Position numbers and translations under genes: made by a program. This document shows positions 1 through 10,872 of a stretch of DNA of 64,000 nt, piece by piece. This DNA comes from Chrysopilus asiliformis (lineage: Eukaryota > Arthropoda > Insecta > Diptera > Rhagionidae), in contig OZ035963.1 of the NCBI GenBank assembly GCA_964034945.1, positions 37,702,361-37,766,360 on the forward strand, written 5' to 3'. Every line of letters starts with the position of its first letter. The first letter of the stretch is position 1. Under the pieces are notes generated by a model. That model was given only the letters and a program-made list of their open reading frames with translations. It did not search any database and was not told the origin of the DNA.

Positions 1-1640
1 TTTTTCGCATTCACGTTGTGGAGCGAAGCAAAACTGAAAGAAACGAAATATTATAGCCAAGGGTATTTAGTGGATACCTGCATGATGGCTCTATGACTTT
101 GTTTTTTATCGATTTGTTTGTTTTCAATATAAACAAATTTTGAAAAATGTACAAACGACCAGCTTGTTGCCCTTCTATATAATCAGTTAATTCTTCCCCA
201 AAATTTAATTTGCACCAACCATGACAAAATGAATTCGAATTGGTGACTTATGTGTCAAGCGGTATTTCTACATATCGCGATTTAAGGAAGGGTCTTTCCT
301 TGCCACTAAATCTTATGAATCTCGATTTTCATAGGGGACACGATACTAGAGGTTTTTGTTAGGATGGAAGTCAAATAAAAATTAGCTATGGTCCAGAACC
401 ATATCAAATCGAAACAGAATGTAAATGTCCCATCATATTATAAATAGTAAAGGACATTTTATATCTTTTTCGGATTGTAGTACAAGATTACTTGTCCATT
501 GATAAAAGCAACGAGATTTCATATTTCCGCATATTTCTGTTTGTATAAATGTACTTTTCAAGATTATTTTTATCAGTCTTATAACATATAGATGTGGATT
601 TTTTATTATTTTGTATGAAAGCAGGGTAACAAGACTTTTTTAGACCGATAAGTTATTTTATAAAAATGGAATTTGATGTTTGCGCTCCAGTGACAAAACA
701 ATTCGGATTGTAAAATTCTTTAAAGTTTTAAAATTTGTAAATTTTTAATTAGTTTAAATATAAAAAAAAGATTTTGATTTTAAAGATAAATGATAGGCGT
801 GAATAAAACCTGAAATTTTCAAAAAATTTGAGGGTACATATGACGGATGTACCACCTAGGGAGTGGTTTTATTTTCGAAAGTCCACTGCTATGGCGCATA
901 AAAAATTACTTTAAAGGATTTTTCAATATCTCATTAGCCCGATGAGATATTCACTGTTGAAGTTTTCCATTAAAACGTTCAAAAAATGTTCTCAGGATTT
1001 TTCGTTTTTCACGACTAGAAAGCGGTAGGGGTAAGATTTTAAGTCGCGATTTTAACATAAAATCTGACAGCCCAAAGCTTTATGAGGTTGCATATCAGGA
1101 ATCTGATATTGGAATGTCAAAATTCGAAATGGAATGTTTTGCAAGGATAATTACATTTTTTTTTCAAAAGTTTCAAGGGAGTGATATCTCGGTTCTTTCG
1201 GTAGTTCTAAAATTTATACAAAAAAAACTTAAAATCGGTAGTGCATAGTTAGTATATTTTATACTAATACTAGTGCTACGCCCATGACCGCTTCACCACA
1301 GGTCAGCCTTCGGCCTCCTAATTCTCCTCAACTTTCGTCCTCGTATTAAAAATCAAATCTCTTTTACATTTTTGTCAAATACTTTGGATTCTCTTAAAAA
1401 AATTGGGTACAGAAATTATAAACAAAAAATTGAGCTTGTAAAGGATAGGCAACTTATGTCGACGGGTTTTTTGGGACTCCTCAGCTTTTAACTTTTGGCT
1501 CTTCAAACGATTAAATTTTATCTGGATTAGATTAAGAAACCATGCTTTTCCCTTTAGTCTCCACTTCCATGCTAGCTCTTGAATCATCAGAAGTACTATT
1601 ACAGTAATCCTCAATAAAATGAGGAGACATAAATTTACTT
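1..1640. other. AT-rich stretch without recognisable gene
   Basis: No reading frame with recognisable protein character was seen on either strand. The 79-codon frame near 1375-1614 (minus) is lysine and asparagine rich, as expected by chance in AT-rich DNA. No terminal inverted repeats or tandem arrays were found. Confidence 0.5.
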
Positions 1641-1960
1641 TTTTCGGAAACTCGCAAAAAATTACATCTTTGTATGGGGAAGGTGAAAAAGAGTTTTTTT
1701 TATTGAATTTTGATGTATGGAACAGTTATGTAAAATCATATTCTAAATACATTTTGGCCTTATAATATTTCTACTATGATGCACCGTTTTCGAGAAAATC
1801 ACAAAAAACTTTTCAATTTGTGTGGGAGCGGGTAGCAGGAGCAGTATGTTAATAGAACGTGTGGAGTATTTTTCAATAACTGAACTGTGAAGTTTCATTA
1901 AATTCCATATAACCGTTTTCATGTGATGCGGCAACAGCAAACAGAGAAAAATTGAACTAA
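1640..1960 (-). repeat. Fragment of dispersed repeat family T
   Basis: It carries the family phrases 'ttgatgtatgg', 'aaatcatattct' and 'caccgttttcgagaaaat'. These recur, often inverted, at 5455-5745, 13255-13570, 17745-18061, 40555-41105, 46000-46270 and 58710-59200. The fragment lacks the CCGTCTGTC core. It is non-coding and its transposon class is unknown. 1961-3487 after it holds nothing further that I can identify. Confidence 0.5.
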
Positions 1961-3489
1961 AGCCGGTTTTGATCGCAAATGGCCTAGATTAGTGTAACAA
2001 CAAAATATGAGATCAATCGTCAAAATGTACAGACAAAAAGTGATTTTTATGCATAAATAAAAATGTATATGTACCATGTATAAAACGGGGGCCGAGCGGT
2101 CAGGAGCGAAGCCCCTAGATATTGATAAAATTAATATTATCAAAAACCTTTCAATATCTATAAAAACTTGTTTGTAAGTCTTGTTGCACCACGTTCCTCT
2201 ATAGTGTTAGCAAAGGGAACCAAAAGAATGTTATTCTGCTCAAATAAAAGATTTTTTATTTATAAATTGTATGATGTCCTTATAATATTGCAACCCCTCA
2301 GAACAAGATTTCTAAGCAAAGACAAGTAAAGTAATTGACTGGTTTTTGGTCATCTCCAGAGATAGAACTCCCTTCCATAATAATAACGACAACTCAGTCT
2401 TAAACTTATTGACTTTTGATTCATTGCCATTTGATTACAGATAAGTAATTGCATATTGGTCAATAGGGAGCATTTATTCCATCGGTTGTGTTGTGCCTAT
2501 AAAAATCTCGAAAATTTGGAAGTAATAAAAGAATACTTTACATTTTATTGAAAAGTAGCCCAAATCAGTATTAAAGAAACATAAGAACCAGAATATAATT
2601 TAAAAACATGTTTTATCAGAAACGATTCTGAGAAAAAAGAAGGTTAAGTTATGACCCTACGTCCCGGATTAGCCGGGATAGTGCCGGATTTCGGCAATGT
2701 TTTCAATTTAGTGTTATGATTTATTAAATGTCAAAACAACTAAATAACTATTCTAAAATTTTTAATGTATTTGAATTAAAATAACTTTGGATTATCATTC
2801 GTAATTATACTGCCGTTGAATAAATTTCGTGTAAGAATTTAACACTGCATTTAAGTTTTTTTTTTCTATTTTTCTTTTCCCCTCACTCATTTTGTCTTGG
2901 ATTTACAAAAAATGAAAATTAGCACCCTACTAAGCAAAATTGAGAATGGCCTAACCCATTCTCATTTAGAGATAAAAATATGCAAGCAAAGCAATCAGCT
3001 TATTATATTTTGCAGAATGCAATGGACATATCTGGATTTTGTTTTCTTGCGTTGAACTCTGTTCATCTTGACATACCACTCATTAATGCACTAAAGTACT
3101 TATGTCTGGAAACTTTATAGCAACTTAGCAACTAAAGCAATAGTAAGTTGACCACTGGCTACTTGACTAAATACTGGTATTACTGGAACCGGCCTTAATA
3201 GGTTGTAGGCGAACAGCCACAACGACTGTAACCTCGACTGTTTAAAATTAATGTAGATAAATTCAAAACACTAAGCAAACTTTGTTCAAAATTGAAAAAT
3301 TCAAAATTTTGATGGATAATTAGCAAAGTCATTTAAACATATTTTGTAACAAAATTCAATTGACACAAGCAATAAAAATATTTCTATAATAAAAACGTAA
3401 GAGAAATTTACTTTCTGCTCGATTTTTTGTATTATAAGATAAAAATATAAACTTAATTTCTTTACTGTTTTTAGAAATTTTTTAAAATA

Positions 3490-4423
3490 AAGGGTGGTTA
3501 AATTTTAAGGGCCGATGTTGAATGTGAACCACACCTAAACGTCAAGTTTTTTTCTGCATTTCATTTGACATTTCTCAATTTCAGACTAACTCAATTTGAA
3601 CCATGGAAAGATACACAATCGAGCAACGCGTTAAAGTTATTCAGGCTTATTATGAAAATGGGCGTTCAAATCAAAATGCATATCGTGCACTTCGTGCCGC
3701 CAGCCCATAAACCGCACCAAACAGTCACTCTTTGTGGGTGCATTGGTTTTTCGACAATCACTCTTGGATTATCATTCGCCCAAATGCGGCTGTTCTGCTT
3801 ATTGACGAATCCACTGAGGTGAAAATGTGCCTCATCACTGAAGATGATTTTCTTCGAAAATTGATCATCCACTGTTGCCATTTCTTGCCACCATTCTGAC
3901 CATTGACGACGCTTGAAATGGTCAAGAGGCTTTAGTTCTTGAGTCAATTGCACCTTGTAAGCGTGTAAATGCAAGTCTTTATGCATAATGTTCATCAACG
4001 ACGAGCGTGGGAGGTGCAATTGTTGGGCACGACGACGAGTTGAGGTGGACGGCTCTTCAGCCACACTATCGCGAACAGCAGCAATATTTTCTGCAGTACG
4101 AGCTGTACGAGCATGCACTGGTGTTTTCACATCTCCTACAGACCCGGTTTGCTCAAATTTTTGCACGATTTTTCCGATTGTACGCACATTTGGACGATTA
4201 AATTGACCGAAAAAATCACGAAGTGCACGATATGCATTTTGATTTGAACGCCCATTTTCATAATAAGCCTGAATAACTTTAACGCGTTGCTCGATTGTGT
4301 ATCTTTCCATGGTTCAAATTGAGTTAGTCTGAAATTGAGAAATGTCAAATGAAATGCAGCAAAAAACTTGACGTTTAGGTGTGGTTCACATTCAACATCG
4401 GCCCTTAAAATTTAACCACCCTT
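3490..4423. mobile_element. Mariner/IS630-type element with two inverted 5' ends (fold-back copy 1)
   Basis: The element starts AAGGGTGGTTAAATTTTAAG and ends with its inverse. It is flanked by TA at 3488-3489 and 4424-4425, the target duplication of the Tc1/mariner superfamily. The inverted arms are unusually long: 3488-3696 pairs with 4217-4425 almost perfectly. Both arms contain the transposase start codon and about its first 31 codons, on the plus strand at 3603 and the minus strand at 4310. The normal 3' end is absent; the left end is a second, inverted 5' end joined to mid-gene sequence at about 3696. At about 0.94 kb it is shorter than a full mariner (about 1.3 kb) and cannot encode a full transposase. 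Confidence 0.9.
3697..4310 (-). pseudogene. Transposase N-terminal half, mariner/IS630 superfamily
   Basis: The frame starts MERYTIEQRVKVIQAYYENG and runs about 205 codons. It contains an N-terminal helix-turn-helix paired-like DNA-binding region (about residues 1-115) and the start of the DDE core, with the first catalytic Asp in FSDEAHF and then VTVWCGLWAGG. After residue 205 the frame meets the inverted duplicate of its own 5' end and runs out, so the second and third catalytic acids are missing. The protein cannot be catalytic but might still bind ends if expressed. The missing half is present in the related copy at 18239-18848, so together the two copies span one transposase. Confidence 0.88.
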
Positions 4424-4477
4424 TAAATATTTTTCCTCCAAATAAGTTCTATTTTTTTAAATCTCAAACATGGAATA

Positions 4478-5113
4478 CAATTGGCCCAACACAACATTTA
4501 CGGCGACATTTCCGACCAACTTTGTCGTCGTAAAAAGTTGAATCAAAAAGTTGAATCAAAAAGTTGAATGTCATTCCGACCAACTTTGTTGCCGTAAAAG
4601 TTAAAGTAAAAAGTTGAATGTGGAAGTCGTAAAATCTAAATTTCGTCACTTATAAAGTATTAAGTATTAGGAAAAATAGTTCGTATGCTATGATGCTTAC
4701 ATTCACATTCCTATTCTGTATGATAGTTGGTAACGACGTTTACAACAACATAGTGTGTGGAATTGTATATGGAGGACAACTTTGTAGCCGTAATCTGTTG
4801 CCGTAAATGCTGTGTCGCGCCAACTGTATTCCCATCTTTAAATTTTTTCAGTTAGCTCGCCGACAAAATTTCATGTTTGATTCAAAATGAAATCTTATGG
4901 GGACGTCATAAAATCTAAATTTTGTCACTTAAAGGAAGTATTAGGAAATATAGTTCGTATGTTGTGTTGCTTAGATTCACATTCCTATTATGTATGATAA
5001 TAGGTAACAAAAAATGTTATGTGGCTCACCGTCCGACTGTCAAAATCAAATGAAAAGCAAATTACGTTTAGTGGCTGTAAGCTGTCGCCGTAAATGTTGT
5101 GTCGGGCCAATTG
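4478..5113. mobile_element. TA-flanked MITE with internally duplicated right half
   Basis: Terminal inverted repeats of about 30 bp start CAATTGGCCC and contain ACATTTACGGCGACA. They lie at 4478 and, inverted, at 5113, flanked by TA at 4476-4477 and 5114-5115. The right-half block beginning near 4626 (gtcgtaaaatctaaattt) is repeated at about 4904, a period near 278 bp. A third copy of the terminal sequence therefore lies at about 4795-4831. A 13-bp unit containing aaaaagttgaatc is repeated three times near 4534-4570. No coding sequence. Confidence 0.75.
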
Positions 5114-5182
5114 TATTTCAGCCTTTATAAGTATTTGCACGGTCGACATTTTGACTTAAACATTTTTTTAGATATCGTCTTA

Positions 5183-5419
5183 GGCGACGTTTATACCTGA
5201 CACTTTATTCCGCGATTTCTATTCTTTGACACTAAATTTATACTACGGTACAAAATTCAGAAATTTATGCCTGAAAGACTCCAGAACTCGAGTTTTTTCA
5301 TATGAAACCGTCTGAATAATTACAAATTTAGATAACTGTTGCTAAGCGATTTTATTCCGCGATAGATGAATAAAATTCGCAGAGCAATTCAAGACAAAAT
5401 CGCAAGTGCAAACGTGGCC
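5183..5419. mobile_element. Short MITE with GGCSACGTTTR terminal repeats
   Basis: The left end reads TTAGGCGACGTTTATACCTG. The right end, inverted, reads TTAGGCCACGTTTGCACTTG. The flanks give TA on both sides, or TTA/TAA if three bases are counted, so the superfamily is not resolved. The element is non-coding. Confidence 0.55.
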
Positions 5420-5454
5420 TAAGTTAAAGTATTTTTTTTGCAATAAAATCGATT

Positions 5455-5745
5455 AAAAAATAAACATAACAAAAGCTATAATTGCCAATCTGGCAATTAT
5501 TGAAAACCCATATGGTGATAATCGTATCAAAATTCGAACAATTATACCAAAATTCCACTTTGAAGTCAAATTTTCCAATAAGATTTTTTAAAATTTATTC
5601 CAATCGGATTTTGTATGTATGGGAGTTTTATGTAGAATCATACCCTTAATAACTTTTGTTCTTGTACTTTTTTGATAAGATGCACTGTTTTTGAGATATT
5701 CACAAAAAACGTTTTCGTTCGTTTTCGAAATGTTAACAATCAATT
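5455..5745 (-). repeat. Dispersed repeat family T, inverted partial copy
   Basis: About 280 bp closely match 40555-40810 ('ctataattgccaatctggca', 'caaaattcgaaca', 'gtatgggagttttatg') and the inverse of 23200-23390. Non-coding. The following stretch to 7454 shows no supportable gene; frames there are short and low-complexity, including an A/C-rich run near 6870. Confidence 0.65.
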
Positions 5746-7454
5746 GCGATTATATTGAAAAAAAAACGGCTTTTGTTGGCTCATTGTGTGAGATGAATTG
5801 AAAACAATAATATTTGTCACAATTTTGTTTCTCACTGTTATCCCTTATCTATTACCGTTATTGAGATATTTTCATTGAAGTATAAAAAAAAGATTTTTGC
5901 GTTTTGGTGTCAAACTAATAGTTTTCGAAAAAATTGATTTTGTATAAGAAAGTCATGTGCTGTTTATATCAGATATTTTTTTAAACCCGGTTTTCACTGA
6001 ATTTTTCAATTTTAAGTTCTTAAACAACATGTAACAAAATACAAACGTTATATAATAGATATAGGCACATACTCGTATAAGCATAGAAAAAAAATCATTA
6101 CATACTGAAATGTTTTATTCTCCGATTACACACAAACTCAAACTTAAGTGAAATCTAATCCAAAAAACTTAGTCATGATAGTTTTTGTTTGGTCATATTT
6201 TCAAGGAGTCATGGCTCAATAAGTACCTCATTATATATTATAAATTGATAGTTTTGGTAATATGTGTATTAGCCAGGGATGGATAATAAAATAATGATAT
6301 ATCTAACTCAAAATTATTCTCCCAGTTGCTACCTCTTACTATGTTGAAATATAAAATCATCCATAATTTTAAAAAGCTTCAATGTGCTGTTTAAGAATAA
6401 TTTTCTTTTCCGGAAAAGAACCATAAATTAAGTTCTTGAATTGATTGTTAACATTTCGAAAACAATTAACAGATCAATTCGATTCGGGCACTACGCTTCA
6501 TCACTTCATTCTGGAACTCCCCGACCGAAAAGAATTATTGAAGCCCATTAATAATTTCTTTCGCCTAAAAAGTAGTAACAAGCACGAAAAATGAATTTTC
6601 TTTTGATTTTTTCGTTCTGTGATATTCAAAGATGAACCCATTGGCTAGATGGGCGGGACCCCCAAGACATGGCGCGCAATTATCCACGGGAGGTCTTGTT
6701 TAGCTTTTGGGGCCTCTTCGTCATTCTTATAACATTTTATTTCGATATACTGAGGACTTTCAAGCCTCGTCAAAGATGGGATCAGCAAATAAGCAAATAC
6801 AACAATAAAAACCAGAAAAGAAAATTGCTGAAAATATTAACAAGCAAAATACGAGAATCATTTTTCCAAAACAAAAACAAAAACAAAAAAAAATGCTCTA
6901 CGTGTATTTATAATAGTTTATGTTTGGCTTGAGTTATCCAATATCAGCAGTCCCCGGAAACATGTGATCATGTCATAATAGAAATACATTAATGCACACC
7001 CACGTGCATGTGGATTCACTATCCGATTTTGGCGAACTATGTGTTTGATTGAGTTTACTACTTGCACAGAATTAATTAAAATTCGAAAAAGTATTTAAAA
7101 ATACACCAATTTTGTTGCAATTTTGTTGCAGACAAAAAATATGAACAGCGTATGATTTTCTTATCGGTTTGTTTAGTCCAAATTTAACGAAAGTTTTTCT
7201 CATATGACAAAAAGTTTTGTCCATGTAGCAAATTTTGTCAATATGAAAAAAATCCTGCTGAAATGAAGAAAACTTTTGTTGATTTTGGGCTTAACATAAC
7301 ATTTTTGTGATATGAATAAAATTTATTTTTGAGTGTAGGTTTCTGTCAAATGCCGCGTAATACAAATCACGAAGATTCAGATGATAAAGTAAAAGTTTTG
7401 AATTACCGATATATACCTACTTTTAATTCCCTTGAAGTTTCCGTTCCTACTCTA

Positions 7455-7797
7455 CGAACATTCATCACCTACCTCGGCGCTACAGCTCTCGAAGAACCTG
7501 GGCCTCCTCAATTGAGGTTTCATAACAATTTCTTCTCTGCTTCGCACCTACAGTTTATAAATGGATTGTAAACCATCGACGAATTACAACATTTGTAAGG
7601 TTTTTTTTAACGTTGCAACCCATTAACAGCAGAGGTCGTGATAGCAATCTAGACCGATGATGTCGTTAGCACCAAGCGGCAACTATCACTACTCATTTCG
7701 TAAAGCAAGTTGAGTGGACTTGAAATCACAGCGTGCCACAGTCGGGACTTAAACCACCGACCTCCGGAATACGGGCCCAGTACTTTACCACTTGGGC
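7455..7797 (-). mobile_element. tRNA-derived SINE
   Basis: On the minus strand the head contains TAGCCCAAGTGG, which matches a pol III box A. About 40 bases on is GGTTTAAGTCC, which differs from box B consensus GGTTCGANTCC at two positions. Between them lies a tRNA-like segment. The body continues to about 7608, followed by an A-run, then a tail block including GAGGCCCAGGTTCTTCGAGA and TGTAGCGCC. That tail type recurs in insect SINEs/LINEs; this is recollection, not a search. It would be transcribed by RNA polymerase III from internal boxes and mobilised by a partner LINE. No target duplication was resolved. Open frames over it are incidental. Confidence 0.65.
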
Positions 7798-9215
7798 TAC
7801 GCTGGACTACGAACATTGAGATCTGGTGCTCCCTATCAGATTCGAATTATCGATGTTCGACTGTACAAACGAAAAACCTTGTTTTCAACATTTTTGTCAA
7901 CCTGGTTGTCAGCTTTTGCAACAGACGCTACAATATGGTCGCCAACATTACGTTTCGGCCGCCGAATATCCAATGTTTTCCAAATTGTTTGATCTCAGCT
8001 CAACCATGTTTTCAACATAACAGCAACTACCCACAAGCCCACAGACGTCCAACATCGACTTCAACACGGCAAATTAACAACAATGTTGAGAACAAGGTTT
8101 CTGGTTTGTGGGCGCTTTTGAGCCCGCACTATCTATAGGATAGATTGTTATTACGACGAAACACACAAATAATGTTTTAAGTTCTTAATTGAACAATCAA
8201 TGTCTCGTGTTATGTAAGGTTATGACACAAAAAAAATTTCGAATTTTTCAAAGCCGCGGTCTTAAAGTATGCCGATATATGAAGGTTTTTTTTGGAAGTA
8301 AAATTTTAATTTTTTGTTTGTATTTTCTGTGTTTTTAGAGAAAAATATTTATGTTCCTTGGAAATTATGTATTCCTTTTTGATTGTTATGAATGACGAAA
8401 TACTTGTTGAATTACTCTCCATTTTATTTATACGGGGAGATTTGATTCCCCATTTTGCTCCCATCATTTGGGGAGACTTGATCCTTTTATAACACTTCGT
8501 TTTTCCATTAAAAAGTTCATATTTGTTTGAAATTTATGAATTTTTGGTATAAAATATTAAACCATCATACAAGGGGATCTTTAAAGCAATAACAACAAAA
8601 GTTATAGCTAAACAAAAAAAAAGGGGATCACGTCTCACTATTCTCCCCTACGGTTATTCGGCTATGACTATTAATAACATAATAATTTTAAAAAAAGTTT
8701 TAATATATGTTTAAAACTTTTTGTGTATTTAACACCAAATTTAGGTATTTGATCGAGTTAATTAATTTTGTAGTGTTTTTAGAGGATTTTACCGTCACTA
8801 GTTTTAGATAGAACAATATAATCAAGTTTGCATGAGAATCGCTCATAGTCAGCAAACTCTTATTATTTATGTTCAAGCATGCTTCATGCATACGTCCATG
8901 TATTCCTTTTTGTTGCAAACTTATTTTGTACTTGTCATTCTTCAGGACTTGACTTTATTCAGGAAAGAGAAGCTAAAGCTTTGGCACCCTGGGGAATTAT
9001 TGTACCATTGTCGTATGATATGACATTTTGATTTCTTATCAACTTAAAAACTTTTTTTGACAAGTCATAATTAGATATTTAATGAATAATACTAAATGAA
9101 CTTTACCAGAACTACATACAGATTTGCATCATCAGTAACTACACAGTAGAGTTATGACTCGGGACAGGATTTTTTTTGTGTTATAAAAGGTAACATATTT
9201 TATTTATATATAATA
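7798..9215. other. No recognisable gene
   Basis: AT-rich sequence with only short frames of low complexity. Nothing on either strand could be assigned to a gene or a bounded repeat. Confidence 0.4.
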
Positions 9216-9341
9216 TACCGTATGCGTCATAAAAATCTGGAAAATTCATATTAAATTGTAAACCGTTTAATAAAACATAGAAGTTGAACGAAAAAAAATG
9301 TATTTTGTTCTAAACTAACTCTTACATACTAGTAAAAAAAA

Positions 9342-9958
9342 TTATTCAAAATGTCCACCTCCAGCATTTACGAATTTCTCCAAACGGGGCCTGTACTTCT
9401 TGGAGGTCAATATTAAATGATACTCCGACTTGTCGTTCCATGCGATGGTAATGGTGGACTTCAGGGCTTGCACATTATTGTAAGCCTTAGCTCCAGTCTT
9501 AGTCTGAACATATGCCCATATTAAAAAATCCAGGGGATTAAGATCTGGAGAGCTCGGTGACCACATGTCCTTAGACCAGAAGTTTTTAAAATTATTGGTT
9601 TTTTAAATTATCCAAATTTGGGTACTTCTGGCAGTGTGGCACGGCACCCCGTCTTGTTGAAACACGTAAAACACAGCATTACCGTAGGTTGACTCTATTG
9701 ATGGTTTTACATGAATCTCCAAGATATCCTTACCGGATTCCTTCTGATCCTTCCTTTGATTTCCCTAATCAACACTGGAGTCCTTATTGAAATGGGTCTA
9801 CCGCTTCCAAATTGCGGCCTATCTATTCCCCGGGCCAAACAAGTCACTCTTACAGCATAAACAGTTGACAACGCTATGTTTAATTCATTGGAAATCGCCT
9901 TATTGGACTTCCGCGCGTGTACCAACTTCATGATTTTCACTTTTCGAGCCTCCCCCAT
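9342..9958 (-). pseudogene. Broken Tc1/maT-like transposase
   Basis: The N-terminal part (from 9958) starts MGEARKVKIMKLVHARKS and has a helix-turn-helix, with NELNIALSTVYAV as the recognition-helix region, then a GRPISIRT linker. A deletion removes the first part of the catalytic core. The frame resumes with a segment translating to FQQDGVPCHTA, containing the second catalytic Asp. After at least one stop codon comes SPSSPDLNPLDF with the third Asp, and the C-terminus up to 9342. QQDG...SPDLNPLDF with a final Asp is typical of IS630/Tc1 transposases, especially the maT group. With the deletion and stops the gene is dead. Confidence 0.85.
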
Positions 9959-10095
9959 GTTGCTATATTTATAAACATTTAATTTTTTGGCTCAATTATG
10001 TACGAAGTTGTATTTACAAACCCTTTCAAACGTAGTACAAATTAATAAGCAACCGTTATCTCCTTTAAAATACTTGCAGTACTAGATTCCAGTAT

Positions 10096-10845
10096 AGCGA
10101 TTTTTGTGCAAAAGGTGATAAGTGATAAAAGCCGTGATAACAATAAAGACACAAATTCCTGTCAATGTATGCTTGTTTGCATGCACCTGTATTGGTGAGA
10201 TTTTATTGGAAAGTCGACTGGAAATTTCCCTCGAAATTTGTATATGGTCACACTAGCTGTGCTCTTCACTTTGAACTGTCACTGACGCACCGAGACTTTT
10301 CGAGGGTGGCTGAGTTTTGTTTTGTGTGTTGAAATTTGTAATACGCGAATTCCTGTCATATTAAATGTGTCTCCTCCATCGTTATAAAATAAAATCAAAA
10401 CTTCATCTGTAAAAAAACCATTTTGTGTAAATATAAGCCGCAATAAATCGAATTTGAACTTGAATTTCAATTTTTGTGTGTTGATTGATTCGCGAAAAAA
10501 TGTCACAAATTAATGTTAAAATTGTTAATGTTTAGGTTGCTAAGCCAACGGCGGAACATCGGCTGCTTCTCATAAATTTAGTGGAGAAGCACTTCTCTGT
10601 TTTGCACCGCCGTCTAACCCCCAACGGAAAAGCCAACAAACAGCGTGTTTGGGAAGAGATAACAAGGGAAGTCAACAGAAAAGGGCCACCACAAAAAACT
10701 ACAGGGCAACCGGGTTCCCAAAACCAAATTTTGTTTTGTTTTCGAGATAAAATTTCCCAGTCTTGTGACTTTCTGAATTGAAATTTGAAAAACTTCCCAT
10801 TTCATTTATCACGGGAAAATTATCACCTTTTGCACAAAAATCGCT
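10096..10845. mobile_element. Nested non-autonomous DNA element carrying a zeste/Myb-like exon
   Basis: Inverted ends AGCGATTTTTGTGCAAAAGG (left) and its complement (right, ending 10845) are perfect over about 24 bp. It lies inside the Tc1-like element, whose sequence resumes on both sides. The flanks are GTAT on the left and GTAC on the right, so the duplication is ambiguous (GTA or TA). The YAGCG start resembles the MITE at 44104-44774. It may be PIF/Harbinger-related, because it carries a Myb/zeste-like coding segment. Confidence 0.6.
10536..10720 (+). pseudogene. Zeste-type Myb/SANT-like DNA-binding domain fragment
   Basis: After a possible splice acceptor (aatgtttag at about 10533) the plus frame reads AKPTAEHRLLLINLVEKHF, then the motif RVWEEITREVNRKGPP. 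This is the helix pattern of the regulatory-protein-zeste / Myb_DNA-bind_5 family: a 'LI..VE..' helix, a short linker, 'K.. .VWEEI...N..G', then a 'K' before the recognition helix. The recognition helix that should follow QKTT is lost, because the frame runs into GQPGSQ and soon ends. Such domains occur as accessory proteins of DNA transposons and as host regulators. Here it sits within an inverted-repeat element, so a transposon accessory protein remnant is likely. Confidence 0.55.
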
Positions 10846-10872
10846 GTACAGATTTTTATGATGCATACGGTA

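Larger units (their letters stand above)
9218..10870. mobile_element. Tc1/mariner-like (maT-type) element, interrupted
   Basis: Terminal inverted repeats CCGTATGCGTCATAAAAATC (left) and the inverse of gatttttatgatgcatacgg (right) differ at one or two bases. TA flanks at 9216-9217 and 10871-10872 are the superfamily duplication. A minus-strand transposase pseudogene occupies the left two thirds. A second element (10096-10845) is inserted between its start codon and the right terminal repeat. Confidence 0.8.

Noticed and set aside
3565..3822. 85-codon plus frame at the left end of the first mariner element
   Set aside because: It is the inverted duplicate of the transposase 5' end running into antisense transposase sequence, not a separate gene.
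7730..7797. A functional tRNA gene on the minus strand
   Set aside because: Boxes A and B are tRNA-like, but the acceptor stem and anticodon arm do not form a proper cloverleaf and a SINE body follows. It is tRNA-derived, not a tRNA.
7710..8138. 142-codon plus frame
   Set aside because: Its first part is antisense to the SINE head, and the remainder has no recognisable motif.
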